In this document: piece by piece, positions 16,105 through 25,438 of the stretch
Numbering within the stretch: the first letter of the stretch is position 1
How the letters are laid out: the number at the start of each line of letters is the position of its first letter
Translations under genes and position numbers: made by a program
Notes under the pieces: model-generated
What the model was told of the DNA's origin: nothing
Databases searched by the model: none
What the model saw: the letters and a program-made list of their open reading frames with translations, nothing else
Source of the DNA: Peptococcaceae bacterium UBA7702
GTDB lineage: Bacteria > Bacillota > Dehalobacteriia > UBA7702
Assembly: GCA_002482535.1 (NCBI GenBank)
Contig: DLGE01000012.1
Coordinates: 1-46,697, forward strand
DNA length: 46,697 bases
Direction of reading: 5' to 3'

Positions 16105-16896
16105 TAAGCTTTTACTTACGTTTTTTAGGGGAAGAAAAATTTCATAATAACGGACCGCCTGATCCCAACTGCCGGAGGATAGCAGATAGACGACGTAATA
16201 AGGGGGTTTCACCTGATACCCCGTGTTACGCGCTCGTTCTATGGCTTTTTGTAACACCGCCTCTTCGTCAAAGTCGCCTTCGATCCGTTCCACAATGGAG
16301 AGGGCCGGAAACGAAGGAACCGTAAACAGCTCGTTTTTCTTATCCTCCGGAGAAACAAAATGCATCTCGCCTTCGAAAACAAGGCAGTGTTCACTAGCCG
16401 TATCGCCCTGGTTTCCCTCCTCTGTCATAAAGGGATAGCAGGGGTTGCTGATGAGGAAAAGAGATTGCCTACTGTCATAGACGGACTCTTTACAAAAAAA
16501 GTGGAAGGTGCCGGTTTCATTAACTAGGGGCGGTTCCTGCCAGCGCATCCCCTTTCTGATCATCCCTTCATAAAACTGCCAAACCGCCAATTTATGCTTA
16601 TACTCTTCGATCAAGGTCAACAGATCGCCCTTTTGATGCTGCACCACATCATAGATATCGGTGAGGGAAAGGGCGTCGGAATTTTTCAGTCGGTAAATGT
16701 CGCTGATACTCATATCAATATGGCGGTGGTAGGTGATGCTCCAAATTTTATAAATATCGTTTTCATCAAAGGCGCGATAGCCGTTTTCCTCATCCTTGGG
16801 GGCGGAGAATAACCCCTTCTTTTCGTAAAAACGAATGGCTGAAGGGGTGATACCCAATATTTTCGCGACTTCATTGATCTTATATTTTCTACCCAT
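16102..16896 (-). CDS. MerR-family regulator with GyrI-like effector domain
   Basis: This is a 264-aa transcription factor. The N-terminal MerR winged helix is clear (INEVAKILGITPSAIRFYEK, then GYRAFDENDIYKI). A dimerisation coiled coil follows (about 85-120). The C-terminal half (about 125-255), with SLFLISNPCYPF and a later YYVVYLL, resembles the BmrR/GyrI effector-binding fold that senses small, often hydrophobic or cationic compounds. It starts 11 bp after smpB with GGAGAG before the ATG and is the last gene of that operon. The target may be the membrane protein at 15212-15811 (inferred). Confidence 0.8.
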   Translation of the reverse strand: MGRKYKINEVAKILGITPSAIRFYEKKGLFSAPKDEENGYRAFDENDIYKIWSITYHRHIDMSISDIYRLKNSDALSLTDIYDVVQHQKGDLLTLIEEYKHKLAVWQFYEGMIRKGMRWQEPPLVNETGTFHFFCKESVYDSRQSLFLISNPCYPFMTEEGNQGDTASEHCLVFEGEMHFVSPEDKKNELFTVPSFPALSIVERIEGDFDEEAVLQKAIERARNTGYQVKPPYYVVYLLSSGSWDQAVRYYEIFLPLKNVSKSL

Positions 16897-16907
16897 GACG
16901 CTCTCCG

Positions 16908-17378
16908 TTATTTGTAAAACTCCTTCATGGCCCGGTCGATCTTGCGGTCAGCTTCTTTTTTGGCCAGATCATCCCGTTTGTCGTAAAGCTTTTTACCTTT
17001 GGCCAGTCCCAGTTCGACTTTGGCGATACCCCTGGTAAAATAGATTTTTAAAGGGATCAACGTCAACCCCTTTTCCTTGATTTCGCTGTGCAACTTCAAA
17101 ATCTCCCGCTTATGGAGCAAGAGCTTCCGGGGACGCTTGGGGTCGGGGTTGAAACGGTTGCCGAATTCATAGGGGCTGATGTGCATTTCATAGAGGATGC
17201 ATTCGCCGTGATCAACACGGGCAAAAGCGTCGTTAAGGTTGGCTTTCCCCTGGCGCAGCGATTTCACTTCGGTGCCGGTGAGGGCAAGCCCCGCCTCATA
17301 GGTTTCCAGAATGAAATATTCATGATGGGCCCGACGGTTCGTCGCCACCGCTTTGACACCGGTATTTTGCTTTCCCAT
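16908..17378 (-). CDS. smpB: SsrA-binding protein SmpB
   Basis: This is a 156-aa RNA-binding beta-barrel protein that delivers tmRNA to stalled ribosomes. Family landmarks are the N-terminal ATNRRAHHEYFI, the ETYEAGLALTGTEVKSLR segment, NRFNPDPKRPRKLLLH and a basic C-terminal tail (KKLYDKRDDLAKKEADRKID) that enters the ribosomal mRNA channel. The length is standard. It lies 3 bp after the rnr stop, the usual rnr-smpB pairing, since RNase R degrades the non-stop mRNA freed by trans-translation. The tmRNA gene ssrA was not found nearby. Confidence 0.97.
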   Translation of the reverse strand: MGKQNTGVKAVATNRRAHHEYFILETYEAGLALTGTEVKSLRQGKANLNDAFARVDHGECILYEMHISPYEFGNRFNPDPKRPRKLLLHKREILKLHSEIKEKGLTLIPLKIYFTRGIAKVELGLAKGKKLYDKRDDLAKKEADRKIDRAMKEFYK

Positions 17379-17381
17379 AAC

Positions 17382-19508
17382 TTACTCCTTTTCTAAAAAT
17401 TCCAAAAAATCAAAATCAATCAGATGTTCGTCGAGGTTGACCCGGGCAACGCGGATATTGACCAAATCCCCCAAACGAAAGCAAAGGCGGTTCCTCGTTC
17501 CCATTAACGTGCGCGTACCGGCATGAAATTCATAATAATCGTCCTCTAAGGAGGATACATGGACGAGACCGTTCACCGTATTTTCCAGCTCTACGAAGAA
17601 ACCGTAGGCGGTAACGCCGGAAATCACACCGGAAAATACCTCACCGATATGGGCGGCCATGTATTGGGCCATTTTGACGTCAACGGCGTCCCGCTCGGCA
17701 TCTTCGGCGATGCGTTCTTTCAGACTGCTCTGGATCGCCGCGTCGTTCAAACGGCGGGCCAGCTTATCCTCTTTTTCCGCGCTGAGATAAGGCATATGCA
17801 GCATGTCCTTGATGACTCGATGGATGCAGAGGTCGGGATAGCGGCGAATCGGCGAGGTGAAGTGAGAGTAGCAGTCGGAAGCCAAACCGAAATGGCCGCG
17901 GTTTTCCGTATCGTAGACTGCATGACTCATGGTGCGCAAAATTTCCGTCTCCAGGAGATACTCGCCGGGAGAACCCTTGATTTTTTCCAGCAGCCGCTGA
18001 AACGTATGGGGTTTGATATCATAGAGCTTTTGTCCCAGCGTATAACCGAAAGGCGCCAAGACCGCCTTCAGTTCCATAACCTTGTCGTCGCTGGGCAGAT
18101 CGTGAACACGGTAAATAAAGGGGATGTCCCGGTTAAAATATTCTGTCGCGACGGTTTCGTTGGCCGCGATCATGCATTCCTCAATGATGCTCTCACCCCG
18201 ACCGTGGCGGCGCTTTTTGATCTCTGTCACGTCACCATCATCGTTTAAAATTACCTTTGCTTCGGGAAAATCAAAATCGAGAGCGCCCCGGCGTCGGCGT
18301 TTGGCAGTCAGAACTCCTCGCAGCCGATCGAGGCCGAAAAGCAATTCCCTGATTTCAGGGTGTTTTTCAAACAGAAATTCGTCACCGTCTAAAACGGCGT
18401 TGACCTCGTCATAAGTGAGCCGTTTGGCGCTTCGGATCACCGACTCGAGGATCTCTTCACGGACCACGCGGCCTTTGCCGTCAATTTCCATTTGGCAGGT
18501 CAGGGTCAGCCGGTCTTCCTGGGGATTCAGGCTGCAAATCCCGTTGGAAAGCTCCTTCGGCAACATGGGTATGACGCGGTCGGGGAAATAGACGCTGGTA
18601 CCGCGATGATAGGCCTCCCGATCAAGGGGGGAGCCAACTTTGACGTAATGCCCCACGTCAGCAATATGGACGCCTAAAAGAAAATTACCGTGATCCGTAA
18701 AAGAGAGGGATACGGCATCGTCCAAATCCCGGGCGTCGGCACCGTCGATGGTAATGATCAGGGTTTCCCGCAAATCGGTTCGGTGCAAAAGATCCGCCCC
18801 TTCGCTCTTTGCTACCCTGCGGGCATTCTCCATGACTTTTTCCGAAAATTTTTCCGGCAGCTGATATTTGCGGATCACCGTTTCCATATCAGTTCCCGGG
18901 GCGTTTTTGCGCCCCACAATCTCCGTCACCATGCCGCGGATCTCATTTTTACGCTCAGGCCATTTGGTGATTTCCGCAACCACAACATCGCCGTCCCGGG
19001 CACCACCATTGACGCTTTTGGGAATGTAGATGTCCCGGCCAATCCTTTTATCGTCGGGAATCACAAAACCGACGCCCTCGTCCTCCTCATAAACGCCGAC
19101 GATGCGGCTGTTGGCCCGCTCCAAAATGCGGACCACTTCCCCTTCGTCTTTCCCGTTGACGAATTTCTGTTCCTTGACCACGCGGACAAGAACACGGTCG
19201 TTGTGGAGGGCGCCGTGAAGATTGTCAAAGGAGATATAAATATCGCTTCTGCTGCGCTGATCGGGAATGAAAAAGCCATAACCAGGCCCTTTACCCTCAA
19301 TGCGGCCGGCAAATAAATTCATATGGCGGCAAAGGCCGTAGCGGCGCTTTTTATTAAGCATCACCACGCCTTCCCTTTCCAGCTCCCTAAGGGCCGCAAA
19401 AAATTCGTTCAGTTGTGGGTTCTGGATCTCCATGGCGTCCATCAGATCTTCCGGCTTTAGGGGGCGAAAGTCCTTGTGTTCCATGAAATCAACGATTCGC
19501 TGCTTCAT
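17382..19508 (-). CDS. rnr: Ribonuclease R (3'-5' exoribonuclease)
   Basis: This 708-aa enzyme degrades structured RNA from the 3' end. The order of domains is an N-terminal winged helix (1-65), cold-shock domains (FAGRIEGKGPGYGFFIP at about 71 and GVGFVIPDDKRIG at about 150), then the RNB catalytic domain with DGADARDLDDAVSL (about 255), the metal-binding Asp cluster. A C-terminal S1 domain follows (GVISGVTAYGFFVELE to VRVARVNLDE, about 620-700). The ATG has only a weak GAGTGA element. It is co-transcribed with thiI upstream (16-bp gap) and smpB downstream. Confidence 0.96.
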   Translation of the reverse strand: MKQRIVDFMEHKDFRPLKPEDLMDAMEIQNPQLNEFFAALRELEREGVVMLNKKRRYGLCRHMNLFAGRIEGKGPGYGFFIPDQRSRSDIYISFDNLHGALHNDRVLVRVVKEQKFVNGKDEGEVVRILERANSRIVGVYEEDEGVGFVIPDDKRIGRDIYIPKSVNGGARDGDVVVAEITKWPERKNEIRGMVTEIVGRKNAPGTDMETVIRKYQLPEKFSEKVMENARRVAKSEGADLLHRTDLRETLIITIDGADARDLDDAVSLSFTDHGNFLLGVHIADVGHYVKVGSPLDREAYHRGTSVYFPDRVIPMLPKELSNGICSLNPQEDRLTLTCQMEIDGKGRVVREEILESVIRSAKRLTYDEVNAVLDGDEFLFEKHPEIRELLFGLDRLRGVLTAKRRRRGALDFDFPEAKVILNDDGDVTEIKKRRHGRGESIIEECMIAANETVATEYFNRDIPFIYRVHDLPSDDKVMELKAVLAPFGYTLGQKLYDIKPHTFQRLLEKIKGSPGEYLLETEILRTMSHAVYDTENRGHFGLASDCYSHFTSPIRRYPDLCIHRVIKDMLHMPYLSAEKEDKLARRLNDAAIQSSLKERIAEDAERDAVDVKMAQYMAAHIGEVFSGVISGVTAYGFFVELENTVNGLVHVSSLEDDYYEFHAGTRTLMGTRNRLCFRLGDLVNIRVARVNLDEHLIDFDFLEFLEKE

Positions 19509-19524
19509 CGATCATCACTCATTT

Positions 19525-20691
19525 TCATGTTTCTTTCTTGATGTGGAGCACATAGCTCTTTGCCAAAGCTGCCTCGATGAGACCGTCAACATCCATTCCC
19601 GCTTCCATTTCCAGGCAGTCCTTTAGGTCCGGCCTGATTTTGGGGAAATCCGGCAAAAAGATCGTACAGCAATCCTCATAGGGACGGATGGAAATATCGA
19701 AGGTACCGATCTTTTGGGCAATGGCGATGATCTCTTCTTTATCAAAACAGCATAAGGGCCGCAGCACCGGCATGGTGATGGCTTCATTGATGGCGTACAT
19801 GCTCTCCAAGGTCTGGCTGGCCACCTGCCCCACGGATTCGCCGGTAAAAATCGCCTTGGCGTCAAGGGAAGCGGCCACCCGCTGGGCAATGCGGTACATG
19901 AAGCGCCGCATCATCGTAATGGTGTACTCTTCCCGGCAGGTCTCGCGAATGGCCATCTGAATGTCGGTAAAATGGATGACATGCAGCTTCATACCGGCAT
20001 TGCTGTATTTTGCCAATACAGAGGCGAGATCGACAACCTTTTCCTTGGCCCGCTCGCTGGTATAGGGGAAGGAGTGAAAATGGAGCAGATCCACTTTGAC
20101 GCCGCGCTTCATGGCCAGGTAGGCGCAGACAGGGCTGTCGATGCCGCCGGAGAGCATCACCACGCCTTTGCCGCTGCTGCCCACCGGCAGACCGCCGGCC
20201 ATGGGAATGGTCTGACCAAAAACGTAAATGCCCTCTTTGCGCACTTCGATATCGATTCTTTGCCGCGGTTCTCTCACATCTACCGTATATTCTTTCCCCA
20301 TCTGCGGCAGAACCATACCGCCAACGGTCTGACTCAATTCCGGTGAAGTCAGAGGAAACGTCTTATCGGAGCGGCGGCTCTCAATCTTAAACGTGCCGCC
20401 TTGGGGCAGCGCTGTTTCCAGCACGGTTTTGGCCGCCGCGGCGATCTCCTCCAAATCGCGGCCGCATTGGATCACGGGGCTGACGGAATAGAGGCCGAAT
20501 ACCGCGGAAAGCGCCGCCACGGTCTCTTCCATGTCGCCATCGAGGGGGACCCAAAGACGCCCCCAGGTGTTAAGAACTTCTTTATGGGGAAGCGCACGGC
20601 GGATATTGGCTTCCAGTCTTTTGATGAACTGCCCTTTGTTTTTCCCTTTCAGGCCCAGTTCGCCGTAGCGCAGCAATAATAACTTGTACAT
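19525..20691 (-). CDS. thiI: tRNA 4-thiouridine synthase ThiI
   Basis: This 388-aa enzyme thiolates U8 of tRNA and can supply sulfur for thiazole synthesis. The N-terminal ferredoxin-like and THUMP domains (1-165; LLRYGELGLKGKN) precede the PP-loop ATPase with VVMLSGGIDSPVCAYL (about 178). There is no C-terminal rhodanese domain, as usual in Firmicutes, so sulfur is passed from a cysteine desulfurase. That enzyme is encoded immediately upstream with no intergenic base. CCxF-type cysteines at RPLCCFD and EDCCTIF are present near the C-terminus. Confidence 0.95.
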   Translation of the reverse strand: MYKLLLLRYGELGLKGKNKGQFIKRLEANIRRALPHKEVLNTWGRLWVPLDGDMEETVAALSAVFGLYSVSPVIQCGRDLEEIAAAAKTVLETALPQGGTFKIESRRSDKTFPLTSPELSQTVGGMVLPQMGKEYTVDVREPRQRIDIEVRKEGIYVFGQTIPMAGGLPVGSSGKGVVMLSGGIDSPVCAYLAMKRGVKVDLLHFHSFPYTSERAKEKVVDLASVLAKYSNAGMKLHVIHFTDIQMAIRETCREEYTITMMRRFMYRIAQRVAASLDAKAIFTGESVGQVASQTLESMYAINEAITMPVLRPLCCFDKEEIIAIAQKIGTFDISIRPYEDCCTIFLPDFPKIRPDLKDCLEMEAGMDVDGLIEAALAKSYVLHIKKET

Positions 20692-21846
20692 TTATTTTTT
20701 TCCTCTCATCCTTCGTATCATAGCACAGCCGCGCTCTACGGCGGCGGCGACTTCCTGCATATCAGAACAGCTCGTTTCATCGCCGAAGCTGAAGCGCAAA
20801 GCGGCGTCGCGTTCCTCGGCACCATAGCCCATGGCCGTCAACGTCTCACTACCGCCTTTTGTATGGCTATGACAGGCGGAACCCTGGGAAACGTAGATTT
20901 TCTGTCCCTCCAGATCATGGAGCAAAACTTCGCTTTTGATCCCGGGAAAACTCAGGTTGAGAATATGGGGAACGCTTTTTTCCGGATTGCCGTTGATCTT
21001 AAAATCCACCCCCGCTTCCAACAAAGCATCAAGCAACGCCCGCCTGACTTCGTACAGATGCCGGTTTTTGGCTTCCCGATCCTGTAACGAGAGCTTTGCG
21101 GCAAGGCCCAAGGCGCCGATGTAGGCGAAATTCTCCGTGCCGGCCCGCAAACCCCGCTCCTGGCCGCCGCCGTAAATCAGCGGCAACACCCGGATACCTT
21201 CACGGATATAGAGAGCGCCGACGCCTTTGGGGGCGCCGAATTTGTGACCGCTCAAAGAGAACGTATCGACACCCAGTTTTTTTGGCTCCACGGGGAGGCG
21301 GCCGTAACCTTGGACGCCATCAACGTGGAACAAGCAAGCGGGACTTTTTGCCCGGATCATGGCAGCGATTTCCCCAAGGGGAAACAGCGTGCCGGTTTCG
21401 TTGTTGACCATCATCACGGTACAGAGGATCGTATCTTTGCGCAGCGCTTTCTCCAAGCCGGCAAGATCGAGATTGCCCTTTGGGTCAACACCGATCCGCG
21501 TCAGTTCAAAACCGCAGCGTTCCAAATATTCCATGGTCTTCAGCACCGAGGGATGCTCCACGGCGGAGCAAATCAGGTGTTTGCCCCGGTTTTTATAAGC
21601 TTCAGCGATGCCCCGCAGGGCGAAGTTATTGCTCTCCGAACCGCCGGAGCTAAAGACGATCTCGTCCTCTGCGCCATGCAGACTTTTTGCGATGATCTTG
21701 CGGCTTTCTTTGATGATCTTCTCGGAAGCGATGCCGAGATCATAAAGGGCGGAAGGATTGCCGAATCCCTCCCTTAGCGTTTTTTCGATATAGGCAAGAA
21801 CCTCCGGTTTTAACGGGGCCGTCGCGGCATAATCCAGATAAATCAT
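20692..21846 (-). CDS. iscS: Cysteine desulfurase (IscS/NifS family)
   Basis: This 384-aa PLP enzyme converts cysteine to alanine and an enzyme persulfide. MIYLDYAATAPLKPEV starts the fold, the PLP lysine lies in SLSGHKFGAPKG (about residue 200), and the catalytic Cys lies in SQGSACHSHTKGG (about 320). The chosen ATG has AAGGAGACC in front; the longer reading adds nine unsupported residues. The stop abuts thiI, so the pair probably works as a dedicated sulfur relay for s4U in tRNA. The extended active-site loop resembles group I NifS/IscS proteins. Confidence 0.93.
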   Translation of the reverse strand: MIYLDYAATAPLKPEVLAYIEKTLREGFGNPSALYDLGIASEKIIKESRKIIAKSLHGAEDEIVFSSGGSESNNFALRGIAEAYKNRGKHLICSAVEHPSVLKTMEYLERCGFELTRIGVDPKGNLDLAGLEKALRKDTILCTVMMVNNETGTLFPLGEIAAMIRAKSPACLFHVDGVQGYGRLPVEPKKLGVDTFSLSGHKFGAPKGVGALYIREGIRVLPLIYGGGQERGLRAGTENFAYIGALGLAAKLSLQDREAKNRHLYEVRRALLDALLEAGVDFKINGNPEKSVPHILNLSFPGIKSEVLLHDLEGQKIYVSQGSACHSHTKGGSETLTAMGYGAEERDAALRFSFGDETSCSDMQEVAAAVERGCAMIRRMRGKK

Positions 21847-21871
21847 AAATAGGTCTCCTTCTCCAAGTTGC

Positions 21872-21880
21872 ATTATAGCA
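21872..21880 (-). promoter_or_regulatory. Extended -10 promoter element of iscS operon
   Basis: On the minus strand TGC-TATAAT (21880-21872), 26 bp upstream of the iscS ATG. No clear -35 box is visible, which is acceptable for an extended -10 promoter. Confidence 0.55.
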
Positions 21881-21908
21881 CAAACAGCCCCAATAAAAAA
21901 GCCCTCTC

Positions 21909-21945
21909 AAAAAAAGAGAGCGCCTGCGGGAAAACAGACGCCCTC
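21909..21945 (-). terminator. Terminator of ctpA
   Basis: An 11-bp stem with two G.U pairs (21935-21945 with 21916-21926) is followed on the minus strand by TTTTTTT. It separates the ftsE-ctpA block from the iscS operon. Confidence 0.85.
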
Positions 21946-21980
21946 TTTATCTTTATTTGATTTATTTGATTTGATTTGGT

Positions 21981-23165
21981 TTACTGTGCCAACTTTTTGT
22001 TCATCGTATCAATGGCTGTTTTCAACTGAACGTCTTTGGTGGGGTCCAGAGAATAAATCAAGGAAATATCGCTGCTGCCAAGGTCGATTTCCACATCGGG
22101 GGTCACACCGATTTCGTGGATCTTGTTTTTATCCGGGCTCAGGTATTCCGCCGTGGTCACCTTGATGGCCGCGCCGTCGCCCAGGGAATAAACGGTTTGA
22201 ATGATGCCCTTGCCGTAGGTGGTATTCCCCACCAGAGTGGCCCTTTGATTATCCTGAAATGCGCCGGCTAAAATTTCCGAAGCCGAGGCGCTATTTTCAT
22301 TGGTGAGCATCACCAGGGGATAAGCGTAGGGATTGGTATTTTGGGCATCGTAAACGTCTTCGCCATCTTTTGATTCCACCCAGAGAATATGCTCATTGTC
22401 AGCCAGGAACATATCGGCGATCTGCACCACCGCGGAGACACTGCCGCCGGGATTGTTGCGCAAATCAAGGATGATCCCGTTGATCGTACCTTTCTCCGCC
22501 AAAGAAGAGATCGTATTCGACAGTTCCGCCGGTGTGTTTTCCGCAAAAGTAGAGATGCTGATATAGGCGATGCCGTCCTCGCCCTCTAAGAATCGACCGT
22601 CTACCGAGGGAATATCGATGGCCGCCCGTTCCACTTCAAAAGTGAGGGTCTCCCCATCCCGCAGCATTTCAATGGTAAAATGGGCTTCGTCGCCGGTTTT
22701 GATCAAGGTGGCAATGGTATCCGCATTGACGCCGCGCATCGTTTCTCCGTTGATGGAAACGATCTGATCTCCCGCCTTAATTCCCGCTTCAAAAGCAGGG
22801 GAATTTTTGATGGGCGCCATCACGGTGGTGTATGCCGCGCCGTCTTCGGTGGTGAGATAGATGCCGATGCCGTCGTAAGTGCCGTTGACTTCTTCAAGAA
22901 GATCACTGTAATCATCGGCGGTGAGATAATAGGAATAAGGATCGTCCAAGGCCTGCACCATCCCGGCAATGGCCCCCTGGGTCTTTTCCGAGAAGGAGAG
23001 GGATTCCAGGCTGTAGTGATTGAGGATTTTTACAGTCTGCACCAAATTACCGATATTACCAATATTGAAAAAAACGGCGGTAAACAGTATCAGCAAAGGG
23101 ACGGCAATCCCCAAGATGATTCCGGTCACCAATCCTTTTCCATATGTACGTTCCTGTTCTCTCAA
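21981..23165 (-). CDS. ctpA: Carboxyl-terminal processing peptidase (S41 family)
   Basis: This 394-aa protein has an N-terminal signal anchor (about 12-38) and an extracytoplasmic serine protease. The PDZ domain spans about 95-175 (GIGIYLTTEDG, AGIKAGDQIVSINGE). The peptidase core has LDLRNNPGGSVSAVVQIAD, catalytic Ser in NENSASASEILAGAF and catalytic Lys in TYGKGIIQT. The best start is a TTG 8 bp after AAGGAG; the in-frame GTG three codons upstream overlaps the ribosome-binding site. It follows ftsE, ftsX and an M23 peptidase, a common Firmicutes arrangement. A role in processing secreted or envelope proteins is expected. Confidence 0.92.
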   Translation of the reverse strand: MREQERTYGKGLVTGIILGIAVPLLILFTAVFFNIGNIGNLVQTVKILNHYSLESLSFSEKTQGAIAGMVQALDDPYSYYLTADDYSDLLEEVNGTYDGIGIYLTTEDGAAYTTVMAPIKNSPAFEAGIKAGDQIVSINGETMRGVNADTIATLIKTGDEAHFTIEMLRDGETLTFEVERAAIDIPSVDGRFLEGEDGIAYISISTFAENTPAELSNTISSLAEKGTINGIILDLRNNPGGSVSAVVQIADMFLADNEHILWVESKDGEDVYDAQNTNPYAYPLVMLTNENSASASEILAGAFQDNQRATLVGNTTYGKGIIQTVYSLGDGAAIKVTTAEYLSPDKNKIHEIGVTPDVEIDLGSSDISLIYSLDPTKDVQLKTAIDTMNKKLAQ

Positions 23166-23224
23166 AAAAATCACTCCTTACCCACGAAATATATGCCGTA
23201 GGCGGCGGTATTATACAAAAGCAA

Positions 23225-23254
23225 CTCCGCGGGAAAACTTGTTTCCCCGCGGAG
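23225..23254 (-). terminator. Hairpin between M23 peptidase gene and ctpA
   Basis: A 12-bp GC-rich stem with one bulged C (23225-23236 with 23242-23254), followed on the minus strand by TTGCTTTTG. It may act as a partial terminator that lowers ctpA transcription. Confidence 0.55.
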
Positions 23255-23312
23255 AGAGTTCATATCAGCAAAAATTTCTGCTTATAGGGCAACGTTTCCC
23301 TGCTCAAAGCTC

Positions 23313-24476
23313 CTACTGGATATAGGGCATGGGATTCACGGGACTGCCGTCCACCCGTACTTCAAAATGAAGGTGGTTGCCGGTGCTGGAGCCAGTGGTG
23401 CCGACGCCACCGATTTGCTGCCCGCGGCTGACCGTTTCGCCGACGCTGACGTAAATGGCGGACATATGGCCATACAGCGTAACAATATTGCTACCGTGGC
23501 TGATCATGACATAGTGGCCGTAACCCGTGGATAATTCTTTTACGGTAATCACCGTGCCGGATTCCGCGGCCAAAATAGGAGTGCCTTTGGGCGCCGCGAG
23601 ATCAACACCGGTGTGCATCTTTTTCACACCGCTGATGGGATGGATGCGATAACCATAAGGCGAGGAGATCCTGCCGGCGATGCTCAAAGGCCAACCAAAG
23701 GAACCGGAACCGGTGTAGGTATAGCCGGGGTCGGAAACGGAAATGGAAGCATAATAAGAATTGATTTCCGAGGCGATGCTGGCGGATTGGGTTTGCATTT
23801 CATCAATCTCCGCCTGAATCGCGTCTTCTTCGCTGTCCAGTTGAGCCAAAAGAGCTGATTTGGCGTCAACCTGAGCCAAATATTCTGTTTCTTCGGCTTC
23901 TTTTTGCGCCTGGAGCGCGGCGATTTGATTCCTCGTCACTTCCAGTTCATTGAGCTTTTGCTCTGCCAAAATCTTATTCTCGTTGATGGAATTGATGATG
24001 GATTGATCCTGATTGACGATCTTGCCTAAAAAGACGAAGCCGGAAATAAAATCCTGAACGTTTTGAGAACTAAACAGCACGTCTAAATAGGAAACATCGC
24101 CATTTTTGTAGATTGCGTTAACACGGTCCCTGAGTTCCGCCTGGGACTTGGCCAAGGCTGCCTGAATACCGTCGTATTCTTCCTGCTGCCGGGCAAGGTT
24201 TGCTTCGGCCTCTTTCAGCTGGCTGTAAATCGCATCGATTTCCGCCTGCACCGCGTCAAGATTGGTGTTAATCTGATCAAGCTGGGCTTGGGTGTCATTC
24301 TGGGCCGCCTGATTGGCGTCGAGTTCATCCTGTTTTTGCTCAATTTGGGAATCCACTTCGCTTTTCTGATCTTTGAGATCAGATACACTGGACGCTACAA
24401 CAAAACTGCTTAAAGCAAGCACAACAACGAATACAACGGCGAGCATCTGTAGCGGTTTTTTGTACAATTTCCTCAT
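23313..24476 (-). CDS. Murein hydrolase activator/M23 peptidase with coiled coil
   Basis: This is a 387-aa secreted protein of the EnvC/CwlO type. A signal peptide (1-30) is followed by a long coiled coil (about 30-255, rich in Gln, Glu and Ala). A short linker and a C-terminal LytM/M23 domain follow (about 262-387). The zinc ligands are intact (HTGVDLAAP and HLHFEVRVDG, with SSPYGYRIHPISG upstream), so the domain may cut peptidoglycan itself rather than only activate amidases. It lies 59 bp after ftsX; in this family the coiled coil docks onto the FtsX extracytoplasmic loop. The start Met has GAGGAAAG 12 bp upstream. Confidence 0.9.
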   Translation of the reverse strand: MRKLYKKPLQMLAVVFVVVLALSSFVVASSVSDLKDQKSEVDSQIEQKQDELDANQAAQNDTQAQLDQINTNLDAVQAEIDAIYSQLKEAEANLARQQEEYDGIQAALAKSQAELRDRVNAIYKNGDVSYLDVLFSSQNVQDFISGFVFLGKIVNQDQSIINSINENKILAEQKLNELEVTRNQIAALQAQKEAEETEYLAQVDAKSALLAQLDSEEDAIQAEIDEMQTQSASIASEINSYYASISVSDPGYTYTGSGSFGWPLSIAGRISSPYGYRIHPISGVKKMHTGVDLAAPKGTPILAAESGTVITVKELSTGYGHYVMISHGSNIVTLYGHMSAIYVSVGETVSRGQQIGGVGTTGSSTGNHLHFEVRVDGSPVNPMPYIQ

Positions 24477-24535
24477 AATAAAATCAATCTTTCCTCTTTC
24501 AAAAGGTTCTAACGGTTCTTTTCCATTCTTTGTTT

Positions 24536-25438
24536 TTACTGCACTTTTTTTCGTTCCTTCAAATAAACGTTGAGTGAAAGCAATGACCCAGCGGAACCGA
24601 GAAAAACACCGAAAACAATCATCGACAGGAACATATAAACAAAGGACATGTTAAAAGAAACGAGATTCATAAAGACCAGTACGGAACTGAGCTTATCAAT
24701 GACAAGGGAGTAGGTGCCGTAAAGCAGGCCCACGGAGACAATGCCGCCGAGGAGCCCCATGACCATCCCGGCAATGCAGAAGGGCCAGCGGATGTACCAA
24801 TTGGAAGCACCCACGTAGCGCATGATCACAATTTCCCATTTGCGGCTGGCCACGGTGATTTTGATATTAAAAGCCACAATGACAATGGAGGCGATGATCA
24901 GCAAAATGATCAAGCCGATACCGAAATACCGCACCCATTTCAACATCGTGAACATGTTGTCCACAGTATCTTCGCCGTATTTGGCGTCGCTGATGCCACT
25001 GAAGGATTCCACTTTTTCGGCGATACCGGCAACCTCGTTAGGATCCGCGACGGTGATCATATAGGAATCCGGCAGCGGATTGGAACCGAGGCTGTCCAAA
25101 AGATCAGCGGGGGTTTCCTCTAATTGAGCGGCCATGTTGGCCAGGGCTTCTTCTTTTGAAATAAAGGTGACGGTTTCCACCCCGGTCATACCGCGAATAT
25201 CGGAGATCAGGTCGGCGGCTGCCGTGGCGGAGATATCGTTATCGATAAAGGCCTGTATTTCAACGGTAGATTCGATGTCGCTGGCAAATTTATCAACATT
25301 CATCACGAGAACGGTAAAAATGCCGCACACAAAGAGGGTCAGGGCGATGGTAGCGATGGAAGCAATGGTCATGGCGAGATTGCGCCCCAAAGACTGGAAT
25401 GCCTCCACAAAGAAACGTCTAAATGAGCGTAACTTCAT
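24536..25438 (-). CDS. ftsX: Cell division protein FtsX
   Basis: This is a 300-aa permease-like membrane protein. A cytoplasmic N-terminus (RSFRRFFVEAFQSLGRN) leads to TM1 (about 22-45), then an extracytoplasmic domain (about 46-170) that binds the cognate hydrolase. Three more TM helices follow (about 172-195, 225-245 and 265-290). With FtsE it forms a type VII ABC transporter that gates peptidoglycan hydrolysis by mechanotransmission. The ATG overlaps the ftsE stop by 20 bp and has GAGGAGG before it. Confidence 0.94.
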   Translation of the reverse strand: MKLRSFRRFFVEAFQSLGRNLAMTIASIATIALTLFVCGIFTVLVMNVDKFASDIESTVEIQAFIDNDISATAAADLISDIRGMTGVETVTFISKEEALANMAAQLEETPADLLDSLGSNPLPDSYMITVADPNEVAGIAEKVESFSGISDAKYGEDTVDNMFTMLKWVRYFGIGLIILLIIASIVIVAFNIKITVASRKWEIVIMRYVGASNWYIRWPFCIAGMVMGLLGGIVSVGLLYGTYSLVIDKLSSVLVFMNLVSFNMSFVYMFLSMIVFGVFLGSAGSLLSLNVYLKERKKVQ

